The notes: generated by a model not told the origin, from the sequence alone. DNA of 39,207 nt from Candidatus Cloacimonadota bacterium (GCA_028690365.1 JAQVBK010000003.1:1-39207); one strand, 5' to 3'; positions 16,795 through 26,495 are shown, numbered from the stretch's first letter. Translations and numbers: made by a program.

Positions 16795-18678
16795 ATGTTA
16801 GACAAAATAAAAAGTCCTGCTGATATCAGAAAATTATCAATATCTCAATTGATTATTCTTGCTGCGGAAGTAAGGTCGAGAATTATTGATGTTACTGCTA
16901 AAAATGGGGGACACGTAGCTCCAAGTCTGGGTGCTACAGATATTGCGATTGCTTTGCTCAAGGTTTTTGATCCATTAGTAAATAGAATAGTATGGGATGT
17001 GGGACATCAGTCATACGCTTTTAAGATTTTAACAGAGAGAAACGAGCAATTTGATTCTCTGAGAAAACTGAATGGACTTAGTGGTTTTAATAATATATTT
17101 GAAAGTAAGTACGATGCGTTCGGAGTTGGTCACAGTAGCACTTCGATTTCTGCAGCTCTGGGAATTACTGTGGCAAAAGAGAAGAAGAAAGAAGAAGGAT
17201 TGGCAATTGCCGTAATAGGAGATGGAGCCTTAACAGGTGGAATGGCTCTGGAAGCATTGAATCATGCTGGTCATCTGCAAAAGAAGATGATTGTAATTCT
17301 GAATGATAATGAAATGTCTATTTCAAAGAATGTTGGTGCTCTTCAGAATTATCTGACAAATATGTTGGTAAGTAAACCTTACAATAAATTAAAAGAACAA
17401 GTTTGGGCATTATCCCACACTCTTCCGGATTCTATAAGAGGTAAATTCATTACTGGTGCACAGAAACTGGAAGAGAGTTTCATGAATATTCTGGTTCCCA
17501 ATATTATATTCGAAGATTTGGGATTCAAATACGTGGGACCTGTTGACGGTAATAATATTCACAGAATGGTAAGGATACTTCATAAAGTTAAGACCAATAT
17601 GCATGGTCCGATTTTGATTCATGCCATTACACACAAAGGAAAGGGATACTCATTTGCTGAAAAGAATTCACAGATGTTTCATGGACTAGGTCCTTATTAC
17701 AAAGAAACTGGTGTTTGCAAATCAGAAAAATCTGTCTCTTTCTCGAATGTTTTTGGTGCTGCTCTGTGTAATCTGGCAGAAACTGATTCAGAAGTAGTTG
17801 CAGTTACTGCTGCAATGGCTGATGGTACAGGACTAATACCTTTCAGCGAAAAGTTCACAGACAGGTTTTATGATGTAGGAATTGCGGAACAGCACGCAGT
17901 TACTTTTGCAGCAGGAATGGCAGTGAGAGGGCTGAAACCATATGTAGCTATCTATTCAACATTTATGCAAAGAGCTTTTGATCAACTTATTCATGACGTA
18001 GCACTACAAAAATTGCCGGTTGTATTTGCAATAGACAGAGGCGGATTGGTTGGAGAGGATGGAGCTACACATCATGGAGTATTTGATTTATCATTTCTAA
18101 ACATGATCCCTAATCTTACAATTATGGCACCTGCCTATGCGGAAGATCTGGATGCAATGATGAAGTACAGTCTTAGTCATCGTAATGGTCCTTGTGTTAT
18201 TAGGTATCCAAGAGGTACTGCTCTGTGTCAGAAGAAGAACACTGAAATCGAATATGGAAAATTTTCGGTTGTCGATGAAGGGGAAAAGATTGCAATTATT
18301 GGTGTTGGAACAGCATTTCACAAAGCACTGACTCTGAAAAATATCTTATCAGCTAAAGAAAAAATATCATCTACACTCATTAATCCTCTGTTCGTAAAAC
18401 CTTTAGATAACGAGCTACTGGGGAAAATAGAAGATAACCACAGTATTGTTATCACGATTGAAGATAATGCTCTGATTGGCGGTTTTGGTTCAAGTATAAA
18501 ATCATTTTACGTAAATTCTGATATAAAAGTTTTTTCATACGGAATTCCTGATGAGTTTATAACATTTGGAAATACTGAAGAGTTAGAGGATTTATTGGGT
18601 CTTACGCCTGAAAAAATTTACAATGATTTACTAAAAAACCGTCTTTTTCAAGAAATCATCAGAGAAAATACAAATTGA
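16795..18678 (+). CDS. dxs: 1-deoxy-D-xylulose-5-phosphate synthase
   Basis: Thiamine-diphosphate enzyme joining pyruvate and glyceraldehyde-3-phosphate, the first step of the MEP isoprenoid pathway; the product also feeds thiamine and pyridoxal synthesis. The 627-residue protein is full length. Recognised parts are 'WDVGHQSYAFKILTER', the ThDP-binding 'GDGALTGGMALEALNHAG' near residues 142-159, 'GPVDGN', 'RFYDVGIAEQHAVTFAAGMA' and 'DRGGLVGEDGATHHGVFDL'. AGAGG lies six bases upstream of the ATG. The stop codon overlaps the TTG start of mnmE. Confidence 0.97.
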   Translation: MLDKIKSPADIRKLSISQLIILAAEVRSRIIDVTAKNGGHVAPSLGATDIAIALLKVFDPLVNRIVWDVGHQSYAFKILTERNEQFDSLRKLNGLSGFNNIFESKYDAFGVGHSSTSISAALGITVAKEKKKEEGLAIAVIGDGALTGGMALEALNHAGHLQKKMIVILNDNEMSISKNVGALQNYLTNMLVSKPYNKLKEQVWALSHTLPDSIRGKFITGAQKLEESFMNILVPNIIFEDLGFKYVGPVDGNNIHRMVRILHKVKTNMHGPILIHAITHKGKGYSFAEKNSQMFHGLGPYYKETGVCKSEKSVSFSNVFGAALCNLAETDSEVVAVTAAMADGTGLIPFSEKFTDRFYDVGIAEQHAVTFAAGMAVRGLKPYVAIYSTFMQRAFDQLIHDVALQKLPVVFAIDRGGLVGEDGATHHGVFDLSFLNMIPNLTIMAPAYAEDLDAMMKYSLSHRNGPCVIRYPRGTALCQKKNTEIEYGKFSVVDEGEKIAIIGVGTAFHKALTLKNILSAKEKISSTLINPLFVKPLDNELLGKIEDNHSIVITIEDNALIGGFGSSIKSFYVNSDIKVFSYGIPDEFITFGNTEELEDLLGLTPEKIYNDLLKNRLFQEIIRENTN

Positions 18679-20033
18679 AATACATACAAATCGATGACAC
18701 AATTGTAGCTCTTTCTACAGCAAATGCTAATGCTGCCATTGCAATTATACGTATAAGCGGAGAAAAGTCCATCGAGATTGTTGAAACCTTCTTCAAGAAT
18801 AAAAAACCACTTTCAAAAGCTAAAGCCAATAGAATGCTGAAGGGGAAAATATTCTCCGGAGATAGATTTGTAGATGATGTTATGGTCTGTGTTTATCGTA
18901 ATCCTATTTCTTATACCGGTGAAGATATGGTTGAAATTTTCTGTCATGGAAACTTGTTTATTGTGGATCAAGTAATTCAAATGTGTCTCACAAAAGCAAG
19001 AATTGCTGAGCCGGGAGAATTCACTCAAAGAGCTTATCTAAATAATAAGATAGATTTGACACAAGCTGAAGCAATAAATGATCTTTTGAAAGCGCAGACA
19101 AAACAATCACAGAGGTTAGCTCTGGAACAGATGAGTGGTTCACTTTTCCATAGAATCGAAGTATTGCTTTCAGGGATAACTGATTTGAGAACTTTACTTG
19201 AGCTGGAGATAGATTTTGTGGAGCAAGGTTTGGATTCGCTAGATGAAGAAAATTTTAGCAATAGGCTCAATGATATCAAACTGGAAATGGAAAGACTCGT
19301 TAAAAGTGGGGAAGAGGGGATAATACTGAGAGAAGGCTTAAAGATTAGTCTTCTGGGCTCTCCCAATGTAGGGAAATCAAGTATATTTAATAAATTTCTC
19401 CAGACTGAAAGAGCTATCGTCACTCCTGTTCCCGGAACTACAAGAGATTACTTGGAAGAAGCTCTGGCTATAGAAGGTTATTTGGTTCGTTTTTACGATA
19501 CAGCAGGATTAAGAGAAACAAATGATCTGGCAGAAAAAATCGGAATTCAGAAATCACTTGAAGTTATCAAGAATTCTGATGTAATTATATTCGTAACGGA
19601 TAATAATTTCGATCTCAGCCAACTGGAACTACTGGATAAAAATGAAATTAACGCACAAATAATTAAAGTTGTAAATAAGAGCGATTTGCTAAATCATGAG
19701 CAAAAAGAAAAGCTGAAAAAAGATTATGTTCTCTGTTCCACAGTAGAAGAAAATGGTCTGGATGAATTGAAGAAGATAATTATTAATAAAGTTAGGATTG
19801 AAGATAAAGAATTACATGAAGGCATACTGACTAATGCGAGACAAATCAGTTCAGTGCGAAATGCACTAAACTCTATGGAAAAAGCTCAGTATTCTTTTTT
19901 TAACGCAATGGGATATGAATTTACAGTTTTTGATCTTAAAGAAGCCAGCGAATACTTGGAAGAAATAATTGGAAAAGTAGCTGACGAGGACATATTAAAT
20001 AAAATTTTCTCTGAATTCTGTGTCGGTAAGTAA
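18675..20033 (+). CDS. mnmE: tRNA-5-carboxymethylaminomethyluridine synthesis GTPase
   Basis: MnmE with MnmG modifies wobble uridine 34 of several tRNAs. The 452-residue protein has the N-terminal tetrahydrofolate-binding domain ('DTIVALSTANANAAIAIIRISG'), a helical domain and the inserted G domain with G1 GSPNVGKSS (228-236), 'PGTTRDYLEE' switch I, 'DTAGLRE' switch II and 'NKSD'. The C-terminus ends in FCVGK, matching the family's functional C-(I/V/L)-G-K motif. The start is TTG inside the dxs stop (TTGA), with no nearby in-frame ATG, so translation probably depends on coupling to dxs. Its stop is one base from the stop of the converging permease gene. Confidence 0.96.
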   Translation: MKYIQIDDTIVALSTANANAAIAIIRISGEKSIEIVETFFKNKKPLSKAKANRMLKGKIFSGDRFVDDVMVCVYRNPISYTGEDMVEIFCHGNLFIVDQVIQMCLTKARIAEPGEFTQRAYLNNKIDLTQAEAINDLLKAQTKQSQRLALEQMSGSLFHRIEVLLSGITDLRTLLELEIDFVEQGLDSLDEENFSNRLNDIKLEMERLVKSGEEGIILREGLKISLLGSPNVGKSSIFNKFLQTERAIVTPVPGTTRDYLEEALAIEGYLVRFYDTAGLRETNDLAEKIGIQKSLEVIKNSDVIIFVTDNNFDLSQLELLDKNEINAQIIKVVNKSDLLNHEQKEKLKKDYVLCSTVEENGLDELKKIIINKVRIEDKELHEGILTNARQISSVRNALNSMEKAQYSFFNAMGYEFTVFDLKEASEYLEEIIGKVADEDILNKIFSEFCVGK

Positions 20034-20034
20034 A

Positions 20035-20742
20035 TTACAAATCATTTATTTCTTCGTACAAATAATTGATAAGTTTATCTGCTAAGATTCCAATTATTCC
20101 CATCACAATTATATAAAAAGCCATACTCTGATATTGAAGTAGATAACGAAAATCTAATAATCTGAATCCCATTCCACTTTTCACTCCCAACATTTCTGCA
20201 GCTACCAGAGTTATCCAACCGATTCCCCATGTGAGTCGATAGAAATCTATGAGTTGTTTTTTCAGGATTGGCAACTCAATAAAAAAGAACACTTGCTTCA
20301 GATTTGCACCCAATACTGCAGCTTCATCCAGATATTCTCTCTCAATACCACCAAAAGCTTCGAGACAAAGTATTGTAACAGGAAAATACAATGCAATGAA
20401 CATTACTACCTGAATTGACAATTCTCCCAGCCCAAACCAGATAATCGAAAATGGAATCCAGGCAAATGGTGAAATGTGTCTCATAAAATTAAAAACTGGA
20501 AGAACTGATATCCTAAAAATCCGCTTCATAGATATCAGTTTTGCAGATATAATTGCAGCTACCCAGGAAAGGAGAGATATCACTGTTACTCTAATAACAG
20601 AGATTGTTACATCCATCAGTAAGAGCTTAATAGAGAAATTGAAAACTAAAGCATCTTTGAAGTCGATATTGAGACTTTGAATAAGCAGAGAGTAAAATAG
20701 AAGGAATATCCCAATAACTATGATAACTTTTAACAACCACAT
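20035..20742 (-). CDS. ABC transporter permease, SsuC/TauC type
   Basis: A 235-residue inner-membrane protein with about six hydrophobic segments and a BPD_transp_1 (binding-protein-dependent transport) domain. The cytoplasmic EAA loop, which docks the ATPase, reads 'EYLDEAAVLGANLKQVFFFIELP'. It is translationally coupled to the preceding binding-protein gene (TAATG overlap on the minus strand). Members of this class import taurine, alkanesulfonates, nitrate or thiamine-pyrimidine precursors. No ATPase gene follows: the gene ends one base from mnmE on the opposite strand, so the ATPase must be encoded elsewhere or shared. Confidence 0.88.
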   Translation of the reverse strand: MWLLKVIIVIGIFLLFYSLLIQSLNIDFKDALVFNFSIKLLLMDVTISVIRVTVISLLSWVAAIISAKLISMKRIFRISVLPVFNFMRHISPFAWIPFSIIWFGLGELSIQVVMFIALYFPVTILCLEAFGGIEREYLDEAAVLGANLKQVFFFIELPILKKQLIDFYRLTWGIGWITLVAAEMLGVKSGMGFRLLDFRYLLQYQSMAFYIIVMGIIGILADKLINYLYEEINDL

Positions 20743-21638
20743 TATTGAAAACTGTAATAAACTTCTTCAGATAAAGGAATGCGTGAGATATAGCCTTTTC
20801 GAAACATAGTTTCTGCAGCTCTTTTCTCAAAGTTCATTCCTTTAGTGTCAAGGCCAATTGAGTATTTTGTGTATCTAAGTGAAGGCAGAATAAGGGAATT
20901 TTCTATGTTATAGTATTTTGAAACGATATCAATGAGAAGAATGTCTGGTTTATTTTGAGGAAGCGATGTACCTAAAGCAGAGATTAACTCTTTCAATTGA
21001 ACCTCTTTTGTTCTAATATTTTTCTCATTCACTGCCAAATCGCAACAAGGATGTTCAGGGAAATAGTTGGAAAACCAATCAACAATTTTAAAATTATGTG
21101 ATAGTTTAAAAATAGAAGGTACATAATAACTCAGAGCATCTACCTGTTTTGATTCCAATGCTAACGCCATATCCATGGGGGTTCTGAAATAGACCAGTTC
21201 AGATGATTTAATTTGCAAAGAGTCCTTAAGCATTTCAAAAAAAATATCCAAAGTTGAACCGCGAAGAACACCAACTTTTTTATCGTTGAGTTCTTGAAGT
21301 CTGTCAATGTTCTGGTCGGCAATTATACCATCACTTTCTCTTTCCAGAAAAGAAGCAATTTTCACAGGAAGATTATTGGCTACATCTGACCAAACGTAAG
21401 TAAATGGCAAAATTGCAGCATCAATTCTGCCGGCTGACAAAGCCTCATTTGCTTCCCAACCTGAATTGAAGTAATATAGTTTGTAATCATTTTGATTTAG
21501 TCTATTCTCTTCAAATGCGATTAGGAGAGGCAGATAATCAAGAGATGGTTTAATTAACCCGATTCTCATATAATTATCTTTAGGTAAACATGATAGTAGG
21601 AAAATTAGTGTAATAATTGTAAGCTTTCTGATTTGCAT
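20742..21638 (-). CDS. ABC substrate-binding lipoprotein, SsuA/ThiY (NMT1) type
   Basis: A 298-residue lipoprotein with a short signal ending in lipobox LLSC (Cys16-17 region). The mature part is an NMT1/THI5-like periplasmic binding fold. It has 'IGLIKPSLDYLPLLIAFEE', 'GRIDAAILPFTYVW', 'DGIIADQNID', 'KKVGVLRGSTLDIFFEML' and 'ALALESKQVDALSYYVP'. Ligand candidates are sulfonates, nitrate-like anions or hydroxymethylpyrimidine, and the sequence does not decide among them. It is the first gene of a two-gene unit with the permease. GGAAGGAG lies upstream of the ATG. Confidence 0.85.
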   Translation of the reverse strand: MQIRKLTIITLIFLLSCLPKDNYMRIGLIKPSLDYLPLLIAFEENRLNQNDYKLYYFNSGWEANEALSAGRIDAAILPFTYVWSDVANNLPVKIASFLERESDGIIADQNIDRLQELNDKKVGVLRGSTLDIFFEMLKDSLQIKSSELVYFRTPMDMALALESKQVDALSYYVPSIFKLSHNFKIVDWFSNYFPEHPCCDLAVNEKNIRTKEVQLKELISALGTSLPQNKPDILLIDIVSKYYNIENSLILPSLRYTKYSIGLDTKGMNFEKRAAETMFRKGYISRIPLSEEVYYSFQ

Positions 21639-21788
21639 AAAGTACTCCTTCCTAAGTTCAGTCAGGGTTGCTTCTGCAAAGCTTATTTCTTAACTGTACG
21701 TTGATTTTTATCAAAAAGTTATTTTGTCAATGATAACTATTTGAAACAAAGACATTTAACTATTTGATTATATGATCATTATATTGTA

Positions 21789-22679
21789 TTATCTGTATCC
21801 AAATTCCTTTATTGCGTTCTTTTTCTTGCGCCAGTCAGACTTGACTTTCACCCACAATTCAATTTGAGTACGACTGCCTGTCAATTTATAGCACTGACTT
21901 TCAGCAGCTTTTCTGATTTTTTTTATTTTTTCTCCGTTATTGCCAATGATGATTGCTTTTTGTGTATCTCTTTCAACCCAGATATTTGCCTGGATTAGAA
22001 TTTTATTGGGTAATTCTTCATATTTTTCCACAACAACTGCAGAAGAATAAGGAATCTCATCTTCATAATTGAGGAAAATCTGTTCCAGAATAGTCTCCTT
22101 AACAAAGAACCTCATAGGAAGATCGGATAATTGCTCAGTATCATAAAAAGGGGGATTGAAAGGTAGAAATGAAGTGACAACTTCTATAATATCTGAGAAA
22201 TCGTCTTTTTGGATTGCCGAAAGCGGAATAACAATTTCGAAATCTTGTTTTCTGAGGTTCTCAAGTTTTCTTTCCAGAACCTCTTCAGTAATGAGATCAA
22301 TTTTGTTCATTAAAGCAATTTTAGGGATGTCTTTTATTCTGGAAAGAGTTCTGATAACTTCAGTATCATATTCGGTCGGATAGGCGTTGGCATCAGTTAT
22401 AAACATGATTACATCAGAGTCTGTAAAAGCATTCTTTATGTATTCATTCATTTTATTGTGCAATTCGTAACGAGCTTTTACAAAGCCCGGGGTATCAAGA
22501 AAAATAATTTGTTTATTCGAGTCGTTAAGGATACCCTTTATGTTAACTCTTGTAGTCTGAGGTTTGGGGGAGATAATTGACAGTTTCTCTCCGATTAGTT
22601 TGTTACTGATTGTAGATTTACCTACATTTGATTTACCAACTATCGACACAAAGCCACAGCGGAATTCGCTATCATTCAT
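21789..22679 (-). CDS. era: GTPase Era
   Basis: Essential GTPase that binds 16S rRNA during 30S subunit maturation. The 296-residue protein has G1 GKSNVGKST (15-23), 'PQTTRVNI' switch I, G3 'DTPGFV', G4 'NKID', and a C-terminal type-II KH domain with 'IIIGNNGEKIKKIRKAAE' and 'LWVKVKSDWRKK'. The Shine-Dalgarno GGAGT overlaps the mreC stop region, with an 8-base gap between the genes, so era is the last gene of an mreB-mreC-era unit, an uncommon partner for the shape genes. Confidence 0.96.
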   Translation of the reverse strand: MNDSEFRCGFVSIVGKSNVGKSTISNKLIGEKLSIISPKPQTTRVNIKGILNDSNKQIIFLDTPGFVKARYELHNKMNEYIKNAFTDSDVIMFITDANAYPTEYDTEVIRTLSRIKDIPKIALMNKIDLITEEVLERKLENLRKQDFEIVIPLSAIQKDDFSDIIEVVTSFLPFNPPFYDTEQLSDLPMRFFVKETILEQIFLNYEDEIPYSSAVVVEKYEELPNKILIQANIWVERDTQKAIIIGNNGEKIKKIRKAAESQCYKLTGSRTQIELWVKVKSDWRKKKNAIKEFGYR

Positions 22680-22687
22680 TTCTACTC

Positions 22688-23506
22688 CTATTCCAGAGTT
22701 TCAAATAGTCTTGGTGAGCTAATTTGTCCCTGATTTTTGTTTTCTCCATTCTTGTGTAAATTTTTCTTCAATACAACGACCTGCTCCAGCGAGGATAATT
22801 TAACAAATGGACTTATTATTGCCTTGATGAACACTTTGTCAGGTTCACTCACTAATTTATCCACTGTTCCAACGTAAAAACCCTGCGGAAAGATGGATGA
22901 GAGATTTGAAGTTATCAACGTGTCTGCAACACCGATGTCTTCTCCACGTCTGATCATAGACATAGTAAGATTTCCATATTCATCATTTTCTAAAATTCCC
23001 TGAACTCTGGAGCGTTTATCCATAACTGCTGCCTTGAAATCTGGATGATCAAAAGGTATTACCACTGATGTATTCAACGATGTAGATATAACCTTGCCAA
23101 TTATCCCTTTTGAGGTGATAACCGGATCATCTCTTTTTATTCTGTGCAAATCACCTCTGTTGATAATAAGATTCCTCTCATTGAAATTACCTGTAAAGCC
23201 AATTATATCTGCAACACTGAAGCCTTCTTTCCCAAATTCTGATGATACAGAAACGTTGCTGAGTCTGTTAAGCTCGTTCTGGAGATGATTATTTCTGATA
23301 ATTTCCGAATACAATTCTTCTTTCAGGGAGACATTTTCCAAAAGAGCTGTTCTAACTCTTTTTATCTCAAACACCGATTTGGTGAAAGGTAGAAATATTG
23401 TATTGCTTAAGAAATCTGCTTTTTTTATTCTGAAATTTGTAGTGCCCACAAAAAGAAGGAAAGATATCAACAGATAGAATATCAACTGTAGGCTATGACG
23501 CTGCAT
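22688..23506 (-). CDS. mreC: rod shape-determining protein MreC
   Basis: Periplasmic scaffold of the elongation complex that links MreB to peptidoglycan synthases. The 272-residue protein has one N-terminal membrane segment (about residues 8-24), a coiled-coil stretch (about 45-85) and the MreC beta domain with 'DIIGFTGNFNERNLIINRGDLHRI' and 'GIIGKVI'. It lies 56 bases downstream of mreB and is followed by era; no mreD or mrdA/rodA gene is in the cluster. Confidence 0.93.
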   Translation of the reverse strand: MQRHSLQLIFYLLISFLLFVGTTNFRIKKADFLSNTIFLPFTKSVFEIKRVRTALLENVSLKEELYSEIIRNNHLQNELNRLSNVSVSSEFGKEGFSVADIIGFTGNFNERNLIINRGDLHRIKRDDPVITSKGIIGKVISTSLNTSVVIPFDHPDFKAAVMDKRSRVQGILENDEYGNLTMSMIRRGEDIGVADTLITSNLSSIFPQGFYVGTVDKLVSEPDKVFIKAIISPFVKLSSLEQVVVLKKNLHKNGENKNQGQISSPRLFETLE

Positions 23507-23562
23507 TATTACTCCGACTCACAAGTTATCTGTATGGAATAATGATGAACAAATTTTCATGC

Positions 23563-24603
23563 CTAATCTTCGACTTTGGTAATGAGGACTTTTCTGAACT
23601 CGTCCAGATTATCAAGTATTTTTCCGGCTCCCCTTACAACACATTTTAGTGGATCATTTATTCTATGAACAGGCAAGTCTACAGTTTCCATTAATTTTTT
23701 ATCTAATTGTTTCAGGCTTGCTCCACCACCGGTGAGAACTATACCTCTTGAGGCAATATCGGCTGCTAGTTCAGGCATGGTTCTTTCAAAAAGTCGCTTA
23801 ACAGCATCAATCATTGAGGTTATTGATTCACTGATTGCTTCTCTAATTTCTTCAGAAGAAATCTCTACAGTTACAGGATAGCCTGTCATAATGTTTCTAC
23901 CACGTACTTCCATTTTTAATTCTTTTTCCAGAGGTGCAGCAGAACCAATAGTTTTTTTAATCAACTCAGCTGTCTGTAAACCAACAAGTATGTTACTTTT
24001 CTTTCTAAGATAGTTCATTATATCTAAATCCAGTTTGTCTCCACCTAATCTGATAGAGTTGTGCACCACAATATGAGAAAGCGAAATAACGGCAATTTCT
24101 GTCGTTCCACCGCCTATATCCATTACCATGTTCCCCTGAGGTTTTGCTATAGGGAGATCTGCTCCGATAGCTGCTGCGATTGGTTCTGAAACAAGATATA
24201 CTTCTCTGGCTCCTGCATGCAGAGCACTATCTCTGACTGCTCTTTTTTCTACTTCTGTGATGCCGGAAGGTACACTGACAATAACTCTCGGTTTAATCAG
24301 GAGTCTTTTTTTCTGCGCCCGGAAGATTAAGTCTCTGAGCATGATTTCTGTTACCTGGAAGTCGGCAATAACACCATCTTTCAATGGTTTGATTACTTTT
24401 ACTTCATCAGGATTTTTTCCCAGCATATCCTTTGCGTCTTGTCCGATTGCAATGATTTTCTTATTGTCTCTGGAAACAGCTACTACTGAGGGTTCATCTA
24501 TAAGAATACCTATATTTTTTCGGTATACTAATGTATTTGCGGTACCAAGGTCAATTGCTATATCGTTGGTAAACATTCCAAAAAGGCTTTTAAAGTTAAA
24601 CAT
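23563..24603 (-). CDS. mreB: rod shape-determining actin-like protein MreB
   Basis: Bacterial actin that organises lateral wall synthesis. The 346-residue protein has 'DIAIDLGTANTLVY' (phosphate 1), 'VVAVSRDNKKIIAIG', 'VMDIGGGTTEIAVIS' (phosphate 2) and 'GIVLTGGGASLKQLD' (adenosine). The ORF track begins six codons earlier (24621); I choose ATG 24603 because GGAGGG sits directly before it and because family members start 'MFNF(K)'. The 123-base upstream gap contains TTGACA followed by an A-rich tract, a plausible promoter for the mreB-mreC-era unit. Confidence 0.96.
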   Translation of the reverse strand: MFNFKSLFGMFTNDIAIDLGTANTLVYRKNIGILIDEPSVVAVSRDNKKIIAIGQDAKDMLGKNPDEVKVIKPLKDGVIADFQVTEIMLRDLIFRAQKKRLLIKPRVIVSVPSGITEVEKRAVRDSALHAGAREVYLVSEPIAAAIGADLPIAKPQGNMVMDIGGGTTEIAVISLSHIVVHNSIRLGGDKLDLDIMNYLRKKSNILVGLQTAELIKKTIGSAAPLEKELKMEVRGRNIMTGYPVTVEISSEEIREAISESITSMIDAVKRLFERTMPELAADIASRGIVLTGGGASLKQLDKKLMETVDLPVHRINDPLKCVVRGAGKILDNLDEFRKVLITKVED

Positions 24604-24744
24604 GTGCCCTCCACTGGACATTAAATTTCATAAATTAGATGTCTTTTTTTTTCTACTATTTTTATATGTCAAGCTTTGATGTGGAAAAGATTATCTTTAC
24701 AGTAAATATTGTGAATAGTGTAAATATTCATCAAATCTTGTTAA

Positions 24745-25308
24745 TTATTCCATTCTTGTTAATTCTACAAAATCACTTTGAGTATCAATGTCTTTTAAAA
24801 TGGCTTCATCATCCACTACGATACTTTTGAATCCTAAAGAATTTCTGACAGATTTTAAATTTGTTGCAGAAGCAGCTAATATTTCAGAAACTGATTCTTG
24901 CGAAATGATTACAGGATGTCCGTTTCTTCCTTGATATTGCGGAACAATAAAATGACCTTCTATGTCTATTAGTTTCTTAATTGTTTCAGTCTTTACAAAA
25001 GGTATATCACCGGGAGTTAGCATAATCTTTTCATAGTCCTGAAGTCTATTCAATCCTGCCTGAATAGATGAGAACATTCCAAGCCGATATTCTGCGTTAA
25101 AGATAAACTCTACTGTGCTGTAGTTCCTCAATACATCAATGATTCTTTCAGAGTCATTTCCTGTCACAACATATACTTTCTCAGCAAGCGGTGCTATAGA
25201 TAAAACTGTTTTTTCAATTATTGTTAAATTTCCAATAAATTTCAACAGTTTGTTTTCACCGAATCTAGATGATAATCCAGCAGCTAGTATAAGTCCGGCG
25301 ATTTTCAT
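24745..25308 (-). CDS. MocA/MobA-like molybdenum cofactor nucleotidyltransferase
   Basis: A 187-residue NTP_transf_3 protein. It has the nucleotide-binding 'LILAAGLSSRFGENKLL' at the N-terminus, 'GMFSSIQAGL', metal-binding 'PGDIPFV' and 'GRNGHPVII', a pattern typical of MocA (CTP:molybdopterin cytidylyltransferase) and relatives. These attach CMP or GMP to molybdopterin for xanthine-dehydrogenase-type or DMSO-reductase-type enzymes. It overlaps the upstream PLP-enzyme gene by four bases (ATGA). In E. coli mocA lies in the same chromosomal neighbourhood as ygeW/ygeX, which supports a linked role here. A sugar-phosphate nucleotidyltransferase cannot be excluded. Confidence 0.82.
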   Translation of the reverse strand: MKIAGLILAAGLSSRFGENKLLKFIGNLTIIEKTVLSIAPLAEKVYVVTGNDSERIIDVLRNYSTVEFIFNAEYRLGMFSSIQAGLNRLQDYEKIMLTPGDIPFVKTETIKKLIDIEGHFIVPQYQGRNGHPVIISQESVSEILAASATNLKSVRNSLGFKSIVVDDEAILKDIDTQSDFVELTRME

Positions 25309-26495
25309 GACGACGTTTTTTTAAGGGAATTTGTTGCACCCACAATGTCTTTCAGACCGTGACCAGTTAATAGTATTACATTAGTGCTGTTTTCCTGAAG
25401 CTGATCAGCAATTTTGATAAAACCGGCAAAAGCAGCAGCGGCAGCAGGTTCAACAAATAACCCTTCCGAAGCAGCCAATTTTCTCTGCGCCTGCATAATT
25501 TCGTCATCTGTAACACTAATAACTTTTCCATTATGTTTCTTCAATTTAGACAGAGCGTAGAATCCACAACGAGGTACATTTACAGATATAGAATCAGCAT
25601 AGGTTTTTGCCTGATACAAAACAGGAAAACTTCCATTCTCAAACCCCTTTTGTAAAGAAGAGCTCCCTTCAGCCTGAACAGCATACAAGGTTGGAATATG
25701 AGTAATCAGACTCATGTTTAACAAATCTTCCAATCCTTTATAAACACCGGATAGGATTACACCATCTCCTGAAGGTATGAATATTACATCCGGAACTCTT
25801 AATAACTGACTGACAATCTCGAAAACAACAGTTTTCTTCCCTTCTATTGTAAGCGGATTAAACGCTGTATTCCGGCAAACGACCTCATAAGGTGATCTTA
25901 CGTAAAACTCTTTCATAGCTGTTTCAAAGGCTTCATCATAGCTTCCGTGCACTTTGATAACTTCTGCTCCATACATCAGTGATTGAACTATCTTTGCTTC
26001 GGGAGCTGACTCAGGTACGTAAATTTTTATTTTTTGTCTAGCTGAAGCTCCCACTCCCGCCATTGAGGAAGCCGCATTACCGGTGGAAGCTACAATAATT
26101 TCGTTGATACCAAAACTGCTGGCAAAAGCTGAAACGAGGTGGGAGGCGCGATCCTTAAGTGAACCGGTGGGGTTGAGAAAATCCAATTTAAAAAAAAGAT
26201 TACTCTGAAGTACACTCTTTGATAGATTTGCTGACTTAACAAGTGGGGTATTTCCAACCGGGAGTTTTGGAAAGTAATCTTCTCTTACGGGAAATGGTAT
26301 TGAAATTTTATCATATTTTGTAGCGAAATCATAAGCAATTTCAAGAATTCCCCGTAACGGCTGAGAGGAGTTATTCCTATCGCTGCAATTGGGACAAAGG
26401 TAGTTTTCGGGACTTATCTCCAATTCTTTCCCGCATTCACTACAACGGTAAAGGGCATTAGTAAAATTTATCTGCAACTTGCCCTCTATTTCCAT
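25305..26495 (-). CDS. PLP-dependent lyase/synthase of the threonine synthase fold
   Basis: A 396-residue fold-type II PLP enzyme. The N-terminus has a zinc ribbon with two CxxC pairs (C18/C21 and C34/C37), as in one group of threonine synthases. PLP-binding lysine is K114 in NPTGSLKDRAS, with 'ASTGNAASSMA' for cofactor contact. The phosphate-cup loop is 'PSGDGVILSGVYKGL', where threonine synthases usually have 'PxGNGGNI', and the 'RIGNP' region is replaced by 'VNVPRCGFYAL'. These changes and the partner genes leave the reaction open: threonine synthase, or an ammonia-lyase acting with the carbamoyltransferase (E. coli YgeX, diaminopropionate ammonia-lyase, has similar length). It overlaps the carbamoyltransferase gene by 10 bases. 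Confidence 0.8.
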   Translation of the reverse strand: MEIEGKLQINFTNALYRCSECGKELEISPENYLCPNCSDRNNSSQPLRGILEIAYDFATKYDKISIPFPVREDYFPKLPVGNTPLVKSANLSKSVLQSNLFFKLDFLNPTGSLKDRASHLVSAFASSFGINEIIVASTGNAASSMAGVGASARQKIKIYVPESAPEAKIVQSLMYGAEVIKVHGSYDEAFETAMKEFYVRSPYEVVCRNTAFNPLTIEGKKTVVFEIVSQLLRVPDVIFIPSGDGVILSGVYKGLEDLLNMSLITHIPTLYAVQAEGSSSLQKGFENGSFPVLYQAKTYADSISVNVPRCGFYALSKLKKHNGKVISVTDDEIMQAQRKLAASEGLFVEPAAAAAFAGFIKIADQLQENSTNVILLTGHGLKDIVGATNSLKKTSS

